NCBI GenBank assembly: GCA_003116875.1
Contig: BCKT01000001.1
Span: 1,793,486-1,857,485, forward strand
Length of the DNA: 64,000 nt
Source of the DNA: Takashimella koratensis
Lineage: Eukaryota > Basidiomycota > Tremellomycetes > Trichosporonales > Tetragoniomycetaceae
Direction: 5' to 3'
Shown here: one piece after another, positions 1-11,900 of the stretch
How the letters are laid out: every line of letters begins with the position of its first letter
Position numbering within the stretch: the first letter of the stretch is position 1
Notes under the pieces: generated by a model
The model's input: only the letters and a program-made list of their open reading frames with translations
Databases searched by the model: none
What the model was told of the DNA's origin: nothing
Made by a program: the position numbers and the translations under genes

Positions 1-1638
1 CGTATTGAGAATGAGCTATCATTGACCATGTTTTCTTACAGCCATGCGGATGCCTTGGAGCGACGTCTTGCAGGAAGAGGTAACACGGACGGTCGCCATT
101 GGTCGGAGAAGCCGCTCGCCGAAATGAAGGAGCGAGACTGGCGTATCTTTCGCGAGGATTTCAGCATTTCTTCTAAAGGTGCGCACTGGCATATTGAGAG
201 CTCAGCTAACCGTACTTTAGGCGGTCAAATACCATTTCCACTTCGCAGTTGGCGAGAGTCGCAGATTCCCTCATTCATCCTCGATGTCGTTGATCAAGTT
301 GGATACAAGGAGCCCAGTCCTATTCAAAGGCAGGCGATCCCGATTGGTTTGCAAAATCGAGATCTGGTCGGATTGGCCAAAACCGGTAAGCTGATTTCCT
401 ATTGATCCAGTTTCCAGCATAGCTGACCTATCTTAGGTTCCGGAAAGACCGCTGCATTCGTCATCCCGATGTTGACCTACATCAGTCGCTTGCCACCTCT
501 TACAGACGAGAACCGTCACCTCGGTCCCTACGCTTTGATCATGGCGCCTACTCGAGAACTTGCTCAACAAATCGAGGCAGAAACTGCCAAATTCGCTCTG
601 CCTATGGGTTATACATGCGTCTCCATCGTTGGAGGTCGATCCGTCGAGGAGCAACAGTTCAATCTCAGAAATGGTGCTCAAATCGTCATCGCCACCCCTG
701 GCCGTCTCAAGGATATGGTGGACAAGAGCATGCTTGTCATGTCTCAATGCCGATATGTCGTCATGGACGAAGCAGACCGAATGGTCGATCTAGGATTCGA
801 GGCCGACCTCACATTCATTCTCGACGCCATGCCTGCAAGTTTCTCCAAACCCGACACTCTTGACGACGCCGCCAAACCGGAAGAGTGGAAAGACTACCGA
901 GTCATGACCCTTTTCTCGGCGACGATGCCGCCAGCCGTCGAGCGTCTGACACGAAAGTACCTTCGGCGACCAGCGACTGTGACCATCGGTACGGCGGGAG
1001 AGGCTGTCGATACAGTCGAGCAGCGCGTCGAGTTTGTTCATGGCGAAGAGAAGAAAAAGGCAAGACTCATCGACATCTTGCGCAATCTCGGCTTCCCGCC
1101 TCCCATTATCGTCTTCGTCAATCAAAAGACAACTGCAGATGTCGTCGTCAAGTACGTTCAGCAATCTGGGCTTGCCGCCACGACTCTCCATTCCGGAAAG
1201 AACCAGGAACAACGAGAGGCTGCGTTGCAATCCTTGCGTGACGGTGATGTTTCTGTCCTCGTCGCGACTGACTTGGCGGGTCGTGGTATCGACGTACCCG
1301 ACGTCTCCTTGGTTATCAACTGGCAAATGTCGGATACGATCGAGAAATATGTCCATCGTATCGGTCGAACTGGTCGTGCCGGGAAGACAGGTGTGGCTAT
1401 CACTCTCCTCTCGAATGACGACGACGAAGTCATGTTCGACCTCAAGCAAGAGATTGCTAAATCGCCGCGGTCGACGATGAATCCCGAGCTGGCGAGGCAT
1501 GAAGCTGCAAGGCAAAAAGTGACGAGAGAAATGAAGGTGCGTGTGTGCAAGTATGGGACTGGATCTGAGCGTGAACAGCGGCTGACTATCTGATTTGACT
1601 ATACGACACAGCGCAAACGAGATGAAGGTGACGAGTGA
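1..1638 (+). CDS. PRP28: Prp28-type DEAD-box RNA helicase (U5 snRNP), 3' part
   Basis: ATP-dependent RNA helicase that helps exchange U1 for U6 at the 5' splice site during spliceosome activation. The gene enters from the left edge. Bases 1-41 look like the end of an intron (branch-like TTGAC, then TTTTCTTACAG), so the first complete exon probably begins at 42. Proposed exons are 42-178, 221-385, 437-1536 and 1612-1638, with phases that agree. The protein reads [13 protein letters not shown], then the Q-motif region [16 protein letters not shown], motif I TGSGKT (split by the 386-436 intron), PTRELA, DEAD (near 766), SAT (near 918) and [10 protein letters not shown] near the end, matching DDX23/Prp28 throughout. 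The 42-nt intron 179-220 is in frame and stop-free; removing it restores the family sequence KGGQIP. Motif I is preceded by AK rather than the usual AE. The N-terminal region is missing from the window. Confidence 0.93.
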
Positions 1639-1814
1639 GACCGAGGGGCGGTAGATTGAGAGTGTTGGGCAATTTTGTAAACAAACAAATGAACATGCAC
1701 AGTGTCTGTGTGTCACGTGACCCTACTCCAGGGCTTGTGCGTGAATCTTGGATCAACCTGCTCTTTTGTACGGTATAAGATCCTCGTCATCCTCCCTTTT
1801 CATCATCATTTATC

Positions 1815-2827
1815 ATGCCAGAATCGCTCGAGGAAGCTGCCTTGTCCGGCTCCTTGTTCCAGCCAAGGTCTCAATCCGTCCGCTCTTCCTCATCTGCGTC
1901 ACCACCAAACACAGACGATGAACTCGGCTCAGACTTGTCTAGGCCGGCTTCGCCGATGGCTTCTCGAGGTGCCCCGATGGGAAGCGTCAACGGTCGCCCC
2001 AGTCGCCCTCAAACCGGTCCCAAGGGCGTCGTCGAGGATAGAAAACAAGCGATGCACACTCACCAGGCCGAAACGCGTCTCGCACAGCTGGCAGCAGCTG
2101 AATACGCCGAGCAGCACGCCATCACCGTTCCCACTATCACTGAGGAGGATCAGGCCCGAGCAGCCCGCGTGAACGATGAAGCCCCACCTCAAACTGGACC
2201 AACAGAAGAGGACGACGTTCGAACACGGCGTCGACAGTTGAGACTTGAAGAGATGAAGAGAGAACGTGATGGTGACAACTTTTCGGGGAAACGAGGGGGT
2301 TTGAAAGAAGTTGGAAAGGAAAGCTTCGTTCAGGCTGTCGAGCGTCCGGGATGGGTTGTGGTTCTTCTCTATGAGCCCGTACGTTTTCATGTTTGCCCTC
2401 ATTTCCCACATAGACTAACGAGTCTTAGCATATACCTCGCTGCCAAGAATACCTTTCGTCGATGTTGGAACTGTCGTTGCGTCTGAACAGATCTGCTACG
2501 CTTGATCCCCCTGTTCTCCTTCTTCACGCCAAAGCGACCAATCTCTCTTTCTCTCTCTTGCCCCAACTGGATGGTGCCGAAGATGATGGCCCAAGACGAG
2601 CCGACCCAGACGTCCTCCCATCGCTACTGGCTTACAAGAACGGAAGCCTGGTAGAAAGCTGGATCCGAGTTGACCTGGAGTTGCAACAAGATGACAGCAT
2701 TGAGGGCATCGAGGGTCTGCTTATCCGGTATGTGATGTTCTCCTTTACAGATGAGAATCGACCACTGACACGGCTTAGGGAGGGTATCATATCTAACAAC
2801 AACGACGCGTCAGATGACGACGAATAG
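1815..2827 (+). CDS. Phosducin-like protein
   Basis: Probable phosducin-like protein (PhLP/Plp1 class), a cytosolic co-chaperone for G-beta-gamma assembly and CCT substrates. Exons 1815-2378, 2429-2727 and 2779-2827 give 303 aa with consistent phases; both introns are 50-51 nt with CTAAC/CTGAC branch sites. The N-terminal ~55 residues are Ser/Pro-rich. A phosducin signature GPKGVVED lies near residues 69-76, followed by a charged helical segment and then a thioredoxin-fold-like part (WVVVLLYEP, then a late LPSLLAYKNG strand) as in phosducins. The C-terminus is acidic (DASDDDE), a common feature of this family. The start at 1815 is the first ATG in frame. It lies about 180 bp downstream of PRP28 in the same orientation. 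The subfamily assignment (Plp1 versus another PhLP) is inference. Confidence 0.8.
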
Positions 2828-2942
2828 CAGACGGAGAGGTACCCAAGCCGTTGCTCTTTGAAGGTTTATAGACAGATTGTTGTATAGGATGTGCATAATG
2901 ACCTTGAACGGAAAACAACTACAGCCATGATGGAGTCATTGT

Positions 2943-3516
2943 TTACGCTGCTCGTGTCCCAATCTTGCGAGCTTGAGCCGACCACTAAATCAACTGTCAG
3001 CAAGTCAAGAAGGAAATGTTGCACGTTGACTCACCATTTGAGAAGGGATGGGCTTGGTGGGAGCGATGTGCCGAACCTGCAAGAGTTGTGTATGGTAAGT
3101 TCAAGTCAAAACAAACAAGTCCGCCAGACCAAACTGACCTCGTTTCTTGCACTGATCCTCCAGACCGCCCAAGTGGCGAGACCGACGCCAGTGATGCAGA
3201 CGACGGTGTTGGTCATCCAGTTTGAAGGGCGAGACCACCATCCGCCTGCAGATGTTGTAGAGTAATCATCAGTAGAGTCCCAAGTGCGTGCCCAATCTTT
3301 GAGTCTGCACGGGTGCGTATGAAACTGACCTGATGGACTCCAGACCTCTTTAGGGTAAGGATAGTGCGCCTGGAGGATGAGAATGGAAGTGTTAGCAGCT
3401 GCGCGGTCTAGATGCTGTTTAAAAAGTGGAGACCACTCACGCCTCCGCCCTAGAAGAAGGAAGGGGGGTAAGAGAGTCAGCGGGCGGTTCAAGTGTGGAC
3501 ATGCTGGACTGACCAT
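2943..3516 (-). CDS. 80-aa single-span membrane protein, six tiny exons
   Basis: Small protein recognised only as a conserved-looking fungal family; function unknown. Splicing 3514-3516, 3441-3449, 3330-3369, 3139-3245, 3035-3076 and 2943-2984 gives an uninterrupted 80-aa frame starting MGGGAHYPYPKEVW. It has a Trp/Pro-rich head (SPSGGWWSRPSNW), one hydrophobic span (about residues 29-46, ending LATWAVWRI) and a basic tail ending GTRAA. All five introns (50-84 nt) have GT..AG ends. Exon 1 would hold only the ATG codon and exon 2 only nine coding bases. The gene is divergent from cytochrome c across a 479-bp shared promoter. The small size, single span and this partner make a mitochondrial inner-membrane or respiratory-complex accessory protein a reasonable guess, but no catalytic motif supports a specific role. 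An alternative is that the first intron is mis-assigned and translation starts within a longer 5' exon. Confidence 0.7.
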
Positions 3517-3995
3517 TGCTATCGATGACAGAGAACGGTGAGAGGGGTGAGAGGGGTGAGGGGTTTAGGGTGATCGTTGGAGATGTGGTAGAGGATGAAC
3601 AAGGTCGAGGTCAAGATGAAAGAGGAGGATAGCAGAGCAGCAGAGGCGCCTATCTCAGCAGGGACAGACAGTAGGCGGGCGTGGAGCCGACGTGGTGTGG
3701 CGCGCCTATTGCCAGGTCTTTGATGAAAAAGGCGAGCGCTGATTCGCCCACGGCCGCGCATCAACGGCCTGTTTTTTTCTCGACTGCTTCCGTTTCCGCC
3801 CGACAATGGCCCCCCAGTGACGCAGGGGACAGGTGGACCACACACACACACACACACATACACACCCCATACACACCGCACACACCCTGCACCCAAACTT
3901 TTCTCTCCTCTTCCTCTTCGTCCTCTTCCCCTTCTTCATCTCCATCTCCATCTCCCACCTTCACCCACACTTCTTCCCCTCCCTACGCAATCACA
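3517..3995. promoter_or_regulatory. Divergent promoter region with CA repeat
   Basis: This 479-bp region lies between the start codons of the 80-aa protein (minus) and cytochrome c (plus). It holds a (CA)10 run at 3839-3858 and a pyrimidine-rich tract of CT/TCTTC blocks directly before the cytochrome c ATG, typical of the transcription start zone of fungal genes. On the left side there is a short direct repeat of GAGAGGGGT near 3540-3560. I see no open reading frame with coding character and no clear TATA box or CCAAT site. Confidence 0.5.
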
Positions 3996-4871
3996 ATGGC
4001 TGGCGGTGACAAGTTTGAGTCTGGTGAGTACATCCGCACCAGAAACAACCCACGCAGACACACCCTCCTCCCCCTCTTCCCCTATCCCGACCCGATTGAG
4101 CGACCCGATTGAGTTCTCCGTTGGATGGCTCCGATCGGACACGTTGGCCGTCAATCAAAGGGGATCGCACATTACAACTCCCTCGACAAGGAGGCTTGGA
4201 GCAATCGCTGACATCCTCTCCCTTGATCTCTCCAGGTGACGCCCAGAAGGGTGCCGGTATCTTCAAGGTGAGCTGATCGTGACCATTGCTTCCATCATCG
4301 GCCAGTCTCCTCGTTCAACTGCTAATGTTCATTCCAGACCCGTTGCGCTCAGTGCCACACCCTCGAGTCTGGTGGTGCCCACAAGGTCGGCCCCAACCTC
4401 CACGGTGTCTTTGGCCGCAAGACCGGTCAGGCCGACGGGTTCTCTTACACCGCCGCCAACGTCAACAAGGGCATCACTTGGGTGAGCTAGCTAGGGACGG
4501 GATCAGCAATGAGAAACAAGTCAAGCTAACATGGTTAATTGTAGGACGAGCAAACTCTTTTCGAGGTATGCGGCTTTGATTTGCATCCTAGAAGTAGAGT
4601 ATGAAAGGAACTAACCACATTCTGTTTACTTTGTGTAGTACCTCGAGAACCCCAAGGTATGTTTCACGCGCTTTAAGTCCTCCACTCCGGATGATCACTG
4701 ATCAGACTCGATACAGAAATACATCCCGGGCACCAAGATGGCGTTCGCCGGTCTCAAGAAGGCCAAGGACAGGAACGACCTCATCACCCACCTCAAGGAG
4801 GCTGTATGTTTAGCATCTCATCATTGTGTCTTGCCCCTACGCCAAATGCTGACTCTATCCAGACTGCTTAA
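3996..4871 (+). CDS. CYC1: Cytochrome c
   Basis: Mitochondrial intermembrane-space haem protein that carries electrons from complex III to complex IV. Seven exons (3996-4023, 4236-4267, 4338-4481, 4545-4565, 4639-4656, 4717-4803, 4863-4871) join to 112 aa with consistent phases, the normal size for fungal cytochrome c. The haem attachment motif RCAQCH is in exon 3 and the axial methionine is in GTKMAFAGL of exon 6. Other hallmarks are [16 protein letters not shown] and YLENPKKYIPG. The ATG is directly followed by the classical GGDKFE start. Three exons are very small (21, 18 and 9 nt), the last encoding only Thr-Ala-stop. The first intron is unusually long for this region (212 nt), as is common for first introns of highly expressed genes. 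Identification is certain. Confidence 0.98.
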
Positions 4872-5251
4872 ATCTGCGGACTGTCATTTGACTGGAGAAT
4901 TCTGGGTGTCTCGATCCTATACACTTCGAAGTCTCGATCGCATGCAAATCATACTCCCCTTATAATGTGTGCTTGCATTAGTACATATTCTGCTGCATTG
5001 TCGCCTCCCAGTCAACTTGATCCTCTTCTGCATCTCGACTCATTTCTATGAGATCGTTTGGTTCTAATCGTGACACGTTTAGTACAATACATTATCATTT
5101 CTTGTCTCTTACTCAGCCCTCGTGAGAAGTAACCCAAAGGCGCGAAAGTAGCGGAAAGAGGAAGTGATTAGGTGACTAATCAACCTGCACAGGATGACAA
5201 AGAATGCGGGTCGCAGGCAAGTAGGGACATGGGTTATGGATGGTGATGGGC
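4872..5251. other. Convergent 3' intergenic region
   Basis: These 380 bp lie between the stop codons of cytochrome c (plus) and the LAMMER kinase (minus). The sequence is AT-richer than its surroundings, with TATAATG and ACAATACATTATC stretches suitable for polyadenylation of both transcripts. No coding potential or RNA gene was seen. Confidence 0.4.
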
Positions 5252-7948
5252 TCATGCAGGCTCTGAGATGTTGACGCGGAAATAAGGATGCTTGAGCGCA
5301 TCGTGCACGTTGATGCGCGATTCTGGATCAAAGTCGAGTAATCGAACGATGAGGTCTAGAAACAGGGCATTGGTCTGCGACGTTGGCGGTATGATGTCCT
5401 GCATTCGGTCAGCCATCATCCAGTCAAGGGAATTGGTTCGAGAATGACTTACTTTAAGGGCCTTCATGCCCTTGACAAACTTGCGACTGGATTTGGTCAC
5501 ATTCGCGTTTGGGAAGTCGACTTTATTCCCTTTGAAAAACTCTGGCTTCTTGACTCTACAGGCAATCGTCAGACCGTGGGCTTTCTGATGTCTGGCTACC
5601 CGGGTCTCACTCACCTTCCTCGTTCTACCATTCGCGCAGGCATCTTACCCATGACAACTTCCATCATTGCCAGATGTTCCAAATTGTCGTGCGTTTGGAA
5701 TAGTGCGTCCCCTGTGAAAAATTCGACGAGAATGCAGCCGATTGAGAACATATCGCAAGGGTACGACCACGGCAGTCCTGAATCCCGGTCAGCATACAGT
5801 GGCAGATCTGTACTTACCAAGAATGATCTCTGGGGCACGATAGTGCCTTGTGCTGACGACCGACGAGTGATACTCGTTCTCAAACGTGGCGCTACCAAAA
5901 TCGATCAATCGAATATCAGTGTTGCGGAGGATCGACTTTGATCTGGCATTGGCACGCTGTACATTGTTAGCCGCGATGTTCAACAGTATGTCGACTTACT
6001 CTTGGTCCTTGGAGTCTAGACTCGTTGCCCACCAAAAGAATGTTTTCTGGTTTCAAATCCGTGTGTACCAATTTGAGTGAATGAAGGACTAGATAGACTG
6101 TCAGCAAGGATTCCAACTTCCAGCTCAGACCTACATTGAACGCTGGACAACAGGCTCTTGGCAAAGTCCTGAATGTGTCGCTCCGGGAAAGGTTGGAAGT
6201 GGTTGAGTTTCAGAAAGTCGAAAACACTCATGCCGTAGAGCTCGGATACAAGGCAAGGGTGATTTCTGAAATCAAAATGCTCAATGAGGTGGATGCATTT
6301 GCTATATCAAGTTAGCATTCAGACCATAAGAACACCTACTAAGAGTTTTGAGGATCATTCTTCTTGAGAGCTTCCAAGACTCGAATCTCGATCTTGCTGG
6401 CGTCTCTGTACTTCTGAACAGCACGAATGATCTTGATAGCCACTTTGCGACGGGATTCGATATGTCTTGCCTCAACGACTTTGCCGAACGTCCCTTGACC
6501 TAGCAATCGCACAATTTTATCTGTACCAGTCAGACCTGTCCACTCAGTCACCACTCACATCTTCCACCGATCACATCATCCGGTTTGATGACATAGTGAC
6601 CCTCCGAGTCATCCCAAGTAGGGGGTCCAGACGCTAAAGGATGAGTGGGGGGAGCGGGTTTTGGTGGTAGGGGCACCACCACGGTGTGATTTGACGTCGC
6701 CTGGGTTCGGTTAGCTACAATGCTACTGGTAGGTGTCAAGCCAACGAGTGAGGGGAGAGCTGCCCGAGATGAAAGACAACTGACCTCTGAGATTTTTGTT
6801 TTGCCCTTCTTCGACCCCAGGAGATCGGCTTCATCCTCCACTTTACGCTTCTTGATGCTGCCGCTGACACTCGCACTTGCACTGCCGTTCAGGCTGTGGT
6901 TCCATTTGGAGGCTTCTGCTGCGGCTTGAGCTCGGGTGCGCTTTTTGGGCGTTCGATCCGGACTTTCGCTGTCGTTGATGACGATCACTTCTTTGGGTTG
7001 ACCGATCGAGTCGTACGTGTGCTCGGTAGTCCAGCCATTGGTGTTCTTGTCGCCCTTGCGATGTCGAGAGGCCATCGAGCTGGAAGAAAGGGTCGATGCG
7101 GCAGCTTCCGAGTCTGCTGGCTTCTTCCGAGGAGGCATCGCGGGCGGAGGAGTAATGGAGTATTTGAAGCGCAGTGGGGGTGGAATGCGCACAGGAGAGT
7201 CCGCTCGAGGTGGAGCGAAATGGGCCGATTGGTGGTAAAAAGAAGTCAGGGGCTGATACGGTGCCGCAGTACGCGAAGATGGATACGCGTATTGTGTGTT
7301 GAGACGGCTCGTCACTTCACCGATTGGGCTCGACAAGTACAGCCGTTCAGAAGTAGGAGGCTCTGCTTCGTGGTACGGTGCCGGGGGAGGTATACGCGGC
7401 CAGGGTTGGTTGGGAAACAGAGCCGCGGTCAGAGGTGGATGCGGAGAGCGAAGGGTTCGTTCGTCCAACGATGCGCTTGACGAGGCAGAAAGCGCCTGGT
7501 TGTAGGGACCGCCAGGGGTGTAAGGAGAATGAGACGAAGGTGACAGATAACCTTGCGGCAGCGGTTGTTCCAAGGAGCTGTTCTCGTGAGTCGGCAGGTG
7601 GTATTGATACGATGGGAAAGGGTTGGGAGGAATTCGGATCGAGGGAGGGAGGTTTGGGTGAGAGTGAGCAGGCGGCTGCGGGAGACGAGTTTGAGCGGAG
7701 GATCGAAGAGAGTGGAGTCGTTCCTTGCTGGGCCGACCGACACCGTTCGATGATGAGAAAGCAGATGCCTGGAGGGAGTGGTCACCGACCGGCTGATCCC
7801 TGTGTGGGTGACGGAGTTGCAGATAGCCGGATTGCGGTTGCTCGAGTGAATGGATGGGTGGAAGGTTTCGAGATTCGATGGGTGTTGTGGAGACGATGGT
7901 GGTCGAGGACGTGGACGTAGAAGGAGCGTTCGATGGAAGTTTGTCCAT
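5252..7948 (-). CDS. LAMMER (CLK-family) dual-specificity protein kinase
   Basis: Homologue of yeast Kns1, fission-yeast Lkh1 and animal CLK kinases, which phosphorylate SR splicing factors and link stress or nutrient state to gene expression. Exons on the minus strand: 6559-7948, 6340-6520, 6135-6301, 6000-6088, 5818-5956, 5615-5777, 5453-5555 and 5252-5398, giving 792 aa in phase. Residues 1 to about 455 are low-complexity Pro/Ser/His with a basic nuclear-type patch (KKRKVEDE). The kinase domain follows: [14 protein letters not shown], the LAMMER-specific [23 protein letters not shown], and the name-giving EHLAMME motif in exon 6. Introns are 38-59 nt; two are only 38 nt. At the second junction a TA|C tyrosine codon is split so that the unspliced DNA shows an apparent TAG stop. 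All catalytic residues are present, so the kinase should be active. Confidence 0.95.
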
Positions 7949-8670
7949 GGGTCGGACGGACAGAGTCGACGAAAGAGGGGATGATACGCTTGGAATTCAA
8001 GCGTGTATGTCGGCGGCGGTAAGGATCAAGCCTCGGCGTTTAATGATATGACCGAGGAGGAAGGATAGGAAGAGGGACGAGTGGTAAGTGGTGGAAGAGG
8101 TAGATGAAGGGGGGGAAGGGACAGGTGAGGGGGTGGATGATGGTTGGGTTGAGCGTCGTAGTTTGTAGTCGTTGTCGTGAATCGTGTGGAGACGACGGCG
8201 GTGAGGTGTTGAATAATACAGGGCGCAGCCTAAAAGAACAGGGGGTAAAGAGGGCGGGCGCGATGCGAGGGGATCCCGTCTGACGTCGATGCAACTGCGG
8301 GTTTGCTGGCGAGCGCGATGAGACTACAGGGGGTTGGGGTGGAAAAGAGGAAGGGGAAGGTGATGATGTGAATGAGTGAGGTGTAAGTGAGTCAGTCAGC
8401 GAGAGGGCCTAGGCGCGGGGACTAGCTGGAGAGGGAGAGGGGGAACTGGGAGACGGAGCGAGGCAAGCGAGAGCTGCTGGCTGGAATGCAGAGGAGGGGA
8501 GGGCAAGGCGTACGAGAGTGAGTCGCTATACTCGGGTTGGGGTTGAGGCGGGCATGGGTGGGGTGAGGTGGGTGAGGTGGATGAGGTGGATGGGATGGGG
8601 AGGAGGATGGTGTCGAGCGATGGATGACCGGTCGCGGTTGGCAGGGGACAGTGTATGTGTGTGTGGATGA

Positions 8671-8701
<31 letters not shown>

Positions 8702-8992
8702 GCGGGGTGCGTGCGTCTCGACTCTAGGCTGTAACAAATCGCATAATGGGAGCTAATCCCAAAAGGAGCACCCTCCGTAAACGGGGGGATCATATAAAAA
8801 TACACACACGCCCCACCACACCCACACTCAGTGGCAGCGATCGTCAATGCCACCCCCTCCCCCCCCCCTTTCCTCCTCACTTCAGCGGTCCAACCTCCCA
8901 TGTACGCTTTCTCAGATGCAGCTGCATGCTCGTCTCTTATCATTACTCCAGTTGTACCACATCTATCATGTCCGACGCTATATACACACCCC
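7949..8992. promoter_or_regulatory. Upstream region of the LAMMER kinase with GT repeat
   Basis: This region of just over 1 kb lies between the kinase start (minus) and the kinesin stop (minus). On the coding strand it is pyrimidine-rich with many TCACCTCACC-like blocks (8540-8600) and a (GT)14 run at 8671-8698. The right 150 bp must serve the kinesin 3'UTR. No credible conserved coding exon was found; open frames here are short, repetitive and Pro/Ser/His-rich. Confidence 0.45.
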
Positions 8993-11900
8993 TCATCCCG
9001 CTTCAGATGCTTTTTGTATAGCCCCCATCCATTCCTCCAAATCCTTCCCGTTCGTAGCTTGCATAATATATGAATTGGTAGGCGTAAATATCGTAAAAGC
9101 GTATCGTCGCTGATCCATCAGTTTGCAGCCTATAGAGGGTACTCACTCCAAGCAGCATCTCCACATCGGGACTTCCCACAATTTTGGCGTCCGAAACATC
9201 GATAATCAGATTAGGTCGTTGTGAAACGTCCGGGTGAACGAATAGACACGGTCTGTGCAAAGAAGTGTGAGCTAGGTCTGTTTTCAAGGTAAGGCTGGCC
9301 TTACCCTCGAAGGTCAAAGAACCCTTCGTTCCATTCGTTGAGACTCGAGTGGCTCAACATTTGAAGGACTCCACTCTTCAAGCAAACAACACTGACAGTC
9401 AGTCGTCGAATACCAGAATTATGCCTCACCTTGGCCGGTACTCGGTGATGTACGGCACAAGCCTTGGTTTGATACCGGGAACCAACGCTTCAAGTTTGTT
9501 AAGGAGCGCTTCTTCGTCACGAGAACTTCGTTGGGGGTTGAACTATCGTCAGATTTTTGCCTGCGTAGAGAGGACTTACCTCTACTCGGTATTCCAATTC
9601 TCTCTGCCAGATGTCCAAATACTTTTGGACAAGCTCGTTCTCGTCCGAGTGATCCGAGGGCGAGCTGAAGCTACCCATGTCCATGATGCTCATCACCGAT
9701 CGAGTTGCTTGTACGTCGGCGGCCAATCGGCGGACTCGGCGGAGTCGGTTGTAGTCGGTGACAAGAGACAAGCTTCGAGCGCGCCATTCGCCCAGAACGT
9801 CTTGACCTTCGACGCTTTGGCGAGCTGTGTCTAACTTCCACAATTCAGAGGTCGATCTGGCAAGAGGCGGGACCAGCTTCAATACGAAAAAGAAGGTGAT
9901 ATCTAAGAAAGGCTTTGGTTTCCACAAAGATAGCAAAGACGATCTTTTCGAGTCTCGACCGACAATCTTGACAGGAAGATCCACGTGGAACGCCGCGGGT
10001 TCATCAATCGTGTCGAGCGCGACAAGGATGGTGAAGTGAATCGTCACGCGCTCCTCGGACGGTGTTCGTTGATCTAATGCAGCGCACTGATACGAGGCCG
10101 TATCCCAAGGGCCGATCGCCTCCAACTTTGACGTGCCGTCGGGAGGAAATTCTACCGACGACGAGAGTCGCAACGTTGTGCTCGAGTGGGCGACTGACTC
10201 GGAACGATCACCCTTCGATATTCGAATGCCACTTGACGATACATGAATCACCTCTGTCCATGCCAAAGCACGACCAGACGTGTGGGTAAAAGAAATCTGG
10301 ATTTGGCGCTGAACTCCCTGGTGAAGCTGTACAACGTCGTTCTCAACGTCTGCCGGGCGATACCTGCCATCAGAGGCAAGTTCGTTGATCTTGATGGAAG
10401 AGAGAACGTGGTGATTTTGGGTGTTCAAAAAGTCGGCCTCGTTCTTCCTCATTGGCTCCTCTGCTTCCGTGTTTTCCTCGGCGTGCTTGGAAAGATCGAA
10501 TCGTTCTTGACGTTGAAGGTACGATTGCTTGGTCTGAGCGAAAAACTGGATGGTGCCGTAACCGGTCGACAGGTGTTCTAGGACATCTGCCGTGGCGACT
10601 GTTGAGATCGTTCGTCTTAGGTTTAGATGAGCCACAGATGTTTTGTCGAGCTCGATAGGTAGAGAGGCGAACGTATCTTCGCTCGCGAGACTTGGCCCAA
10701 TGATCGTCGATAGTTGTGCTTGGGCATGCACGCTGACGAAATCCGCTGAAGTCAACCCCTTGACTCCAGTCATTGTCAGCGAGAAGTGCAGCTTGGCGCC
10801 CAGTGGCACCGGTGGGAAGAGCGCAGAAGTCGAGAGCGACTCGGGAGTGGTGTATCCAGACGAATGCGGCCCCTGAGGACGAATGTCGATGCGGCAGGAT
10901 CCGATGGCCTCCATGGTATACCTGCAGAAGATCGGGACGGTCATGATGTGACTCGACTGGTACGTGAGCAGTCGAAGCGAGAAGCGGGATGTCCCGATGA
11001 GTGAATATGTGGGGCTAGGCTCCTCTGAAAAAGCGGCCGCGGTAGCAAAATGCACAGAGTAACCCGGCTTGAGCTTGAGGTTGGCGATTTGCCGCATTTT
11101 GCTTAGTTGCTGCCCAAAGCGATCCAAACTCCATAGATACACGGCTGTCGTCAGTCATGACTTCCTCATGCTGTCCCTTACCTTTCGCTTCGAAATCAAT
11201 GACTTTGATGGCGACGACAGGAGCGTCCGTAGAGTCATTGTGACTCATGTTGTCTAACGCGCCCACGCTGCCAAAAGTTTCGAGGGCGGAAGAGGCGGTG
11301 ACCCCTGACGAATCAGTCATAGCGAGGTTATAGACAGCCTTGCGCCCCGCTTGTTTTCTGTTAGAGTCAGCAAAAGTCAGCAAATGACAAAACAAGTCTG
11401 ACAAGGACGAACGCGATGACGTTGGCTGTCTTGACCTCCACAGCCGTCCGAAGGATCTGCTCCGAGACGCGATAATTTCGAAGACGCTTCCACTGTTGAG
11501 TTGCTCGTCGTGCTTGCAGCAGTTGGTCGGCTGACCAGTCGATAGATTGCAGCAGCTCCTCTCCTTTTACCCGCGAAATTGCTGCTTGAGATCGTATTCG
11601 ACGTACTTCTTGCGCCAAGCTCCGGAGTTGCTTTGTCAGATGTTGATGCTCGATCACATGGTCTTCCGTTGGACGCCGTGGAGTGGGCGGCGACGTTGGA
11701 GGTGTCCTGAGCTTGTCGTGTTCCAGAAGGCTAGCAACACCCAGGCTCGTGGCGATGGTATCAGGAGCACTCCATGGATTCGCCAAGGGATCAGACGAGT
11801 CCTCGGTTTGAAGCAAACGCGATTCCGTGTCGGCGCCAAAGTCTGCACGACTGTCGGGTCGTCTGCGTTGAGTCCTAACTTTGACCTGCGTGTAAGAGTT

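Noticed and set aside
8396..8943. Long open frames with HTHTHTHT repeats upstream of the LAMMER kinase
   Set aside because: They are translations of the GT/CA microsatellite and pyrimidine tracts in the intergenic region; no conserved motif, no splice pattern.
9349..11004. Plus-strand open frames of 70-160 codons inside the kinesin
   Set aside because: Antisense shadows of the kinesin-associated region; composition mirrors the real minus-strand codons and no recognisable domain is present.
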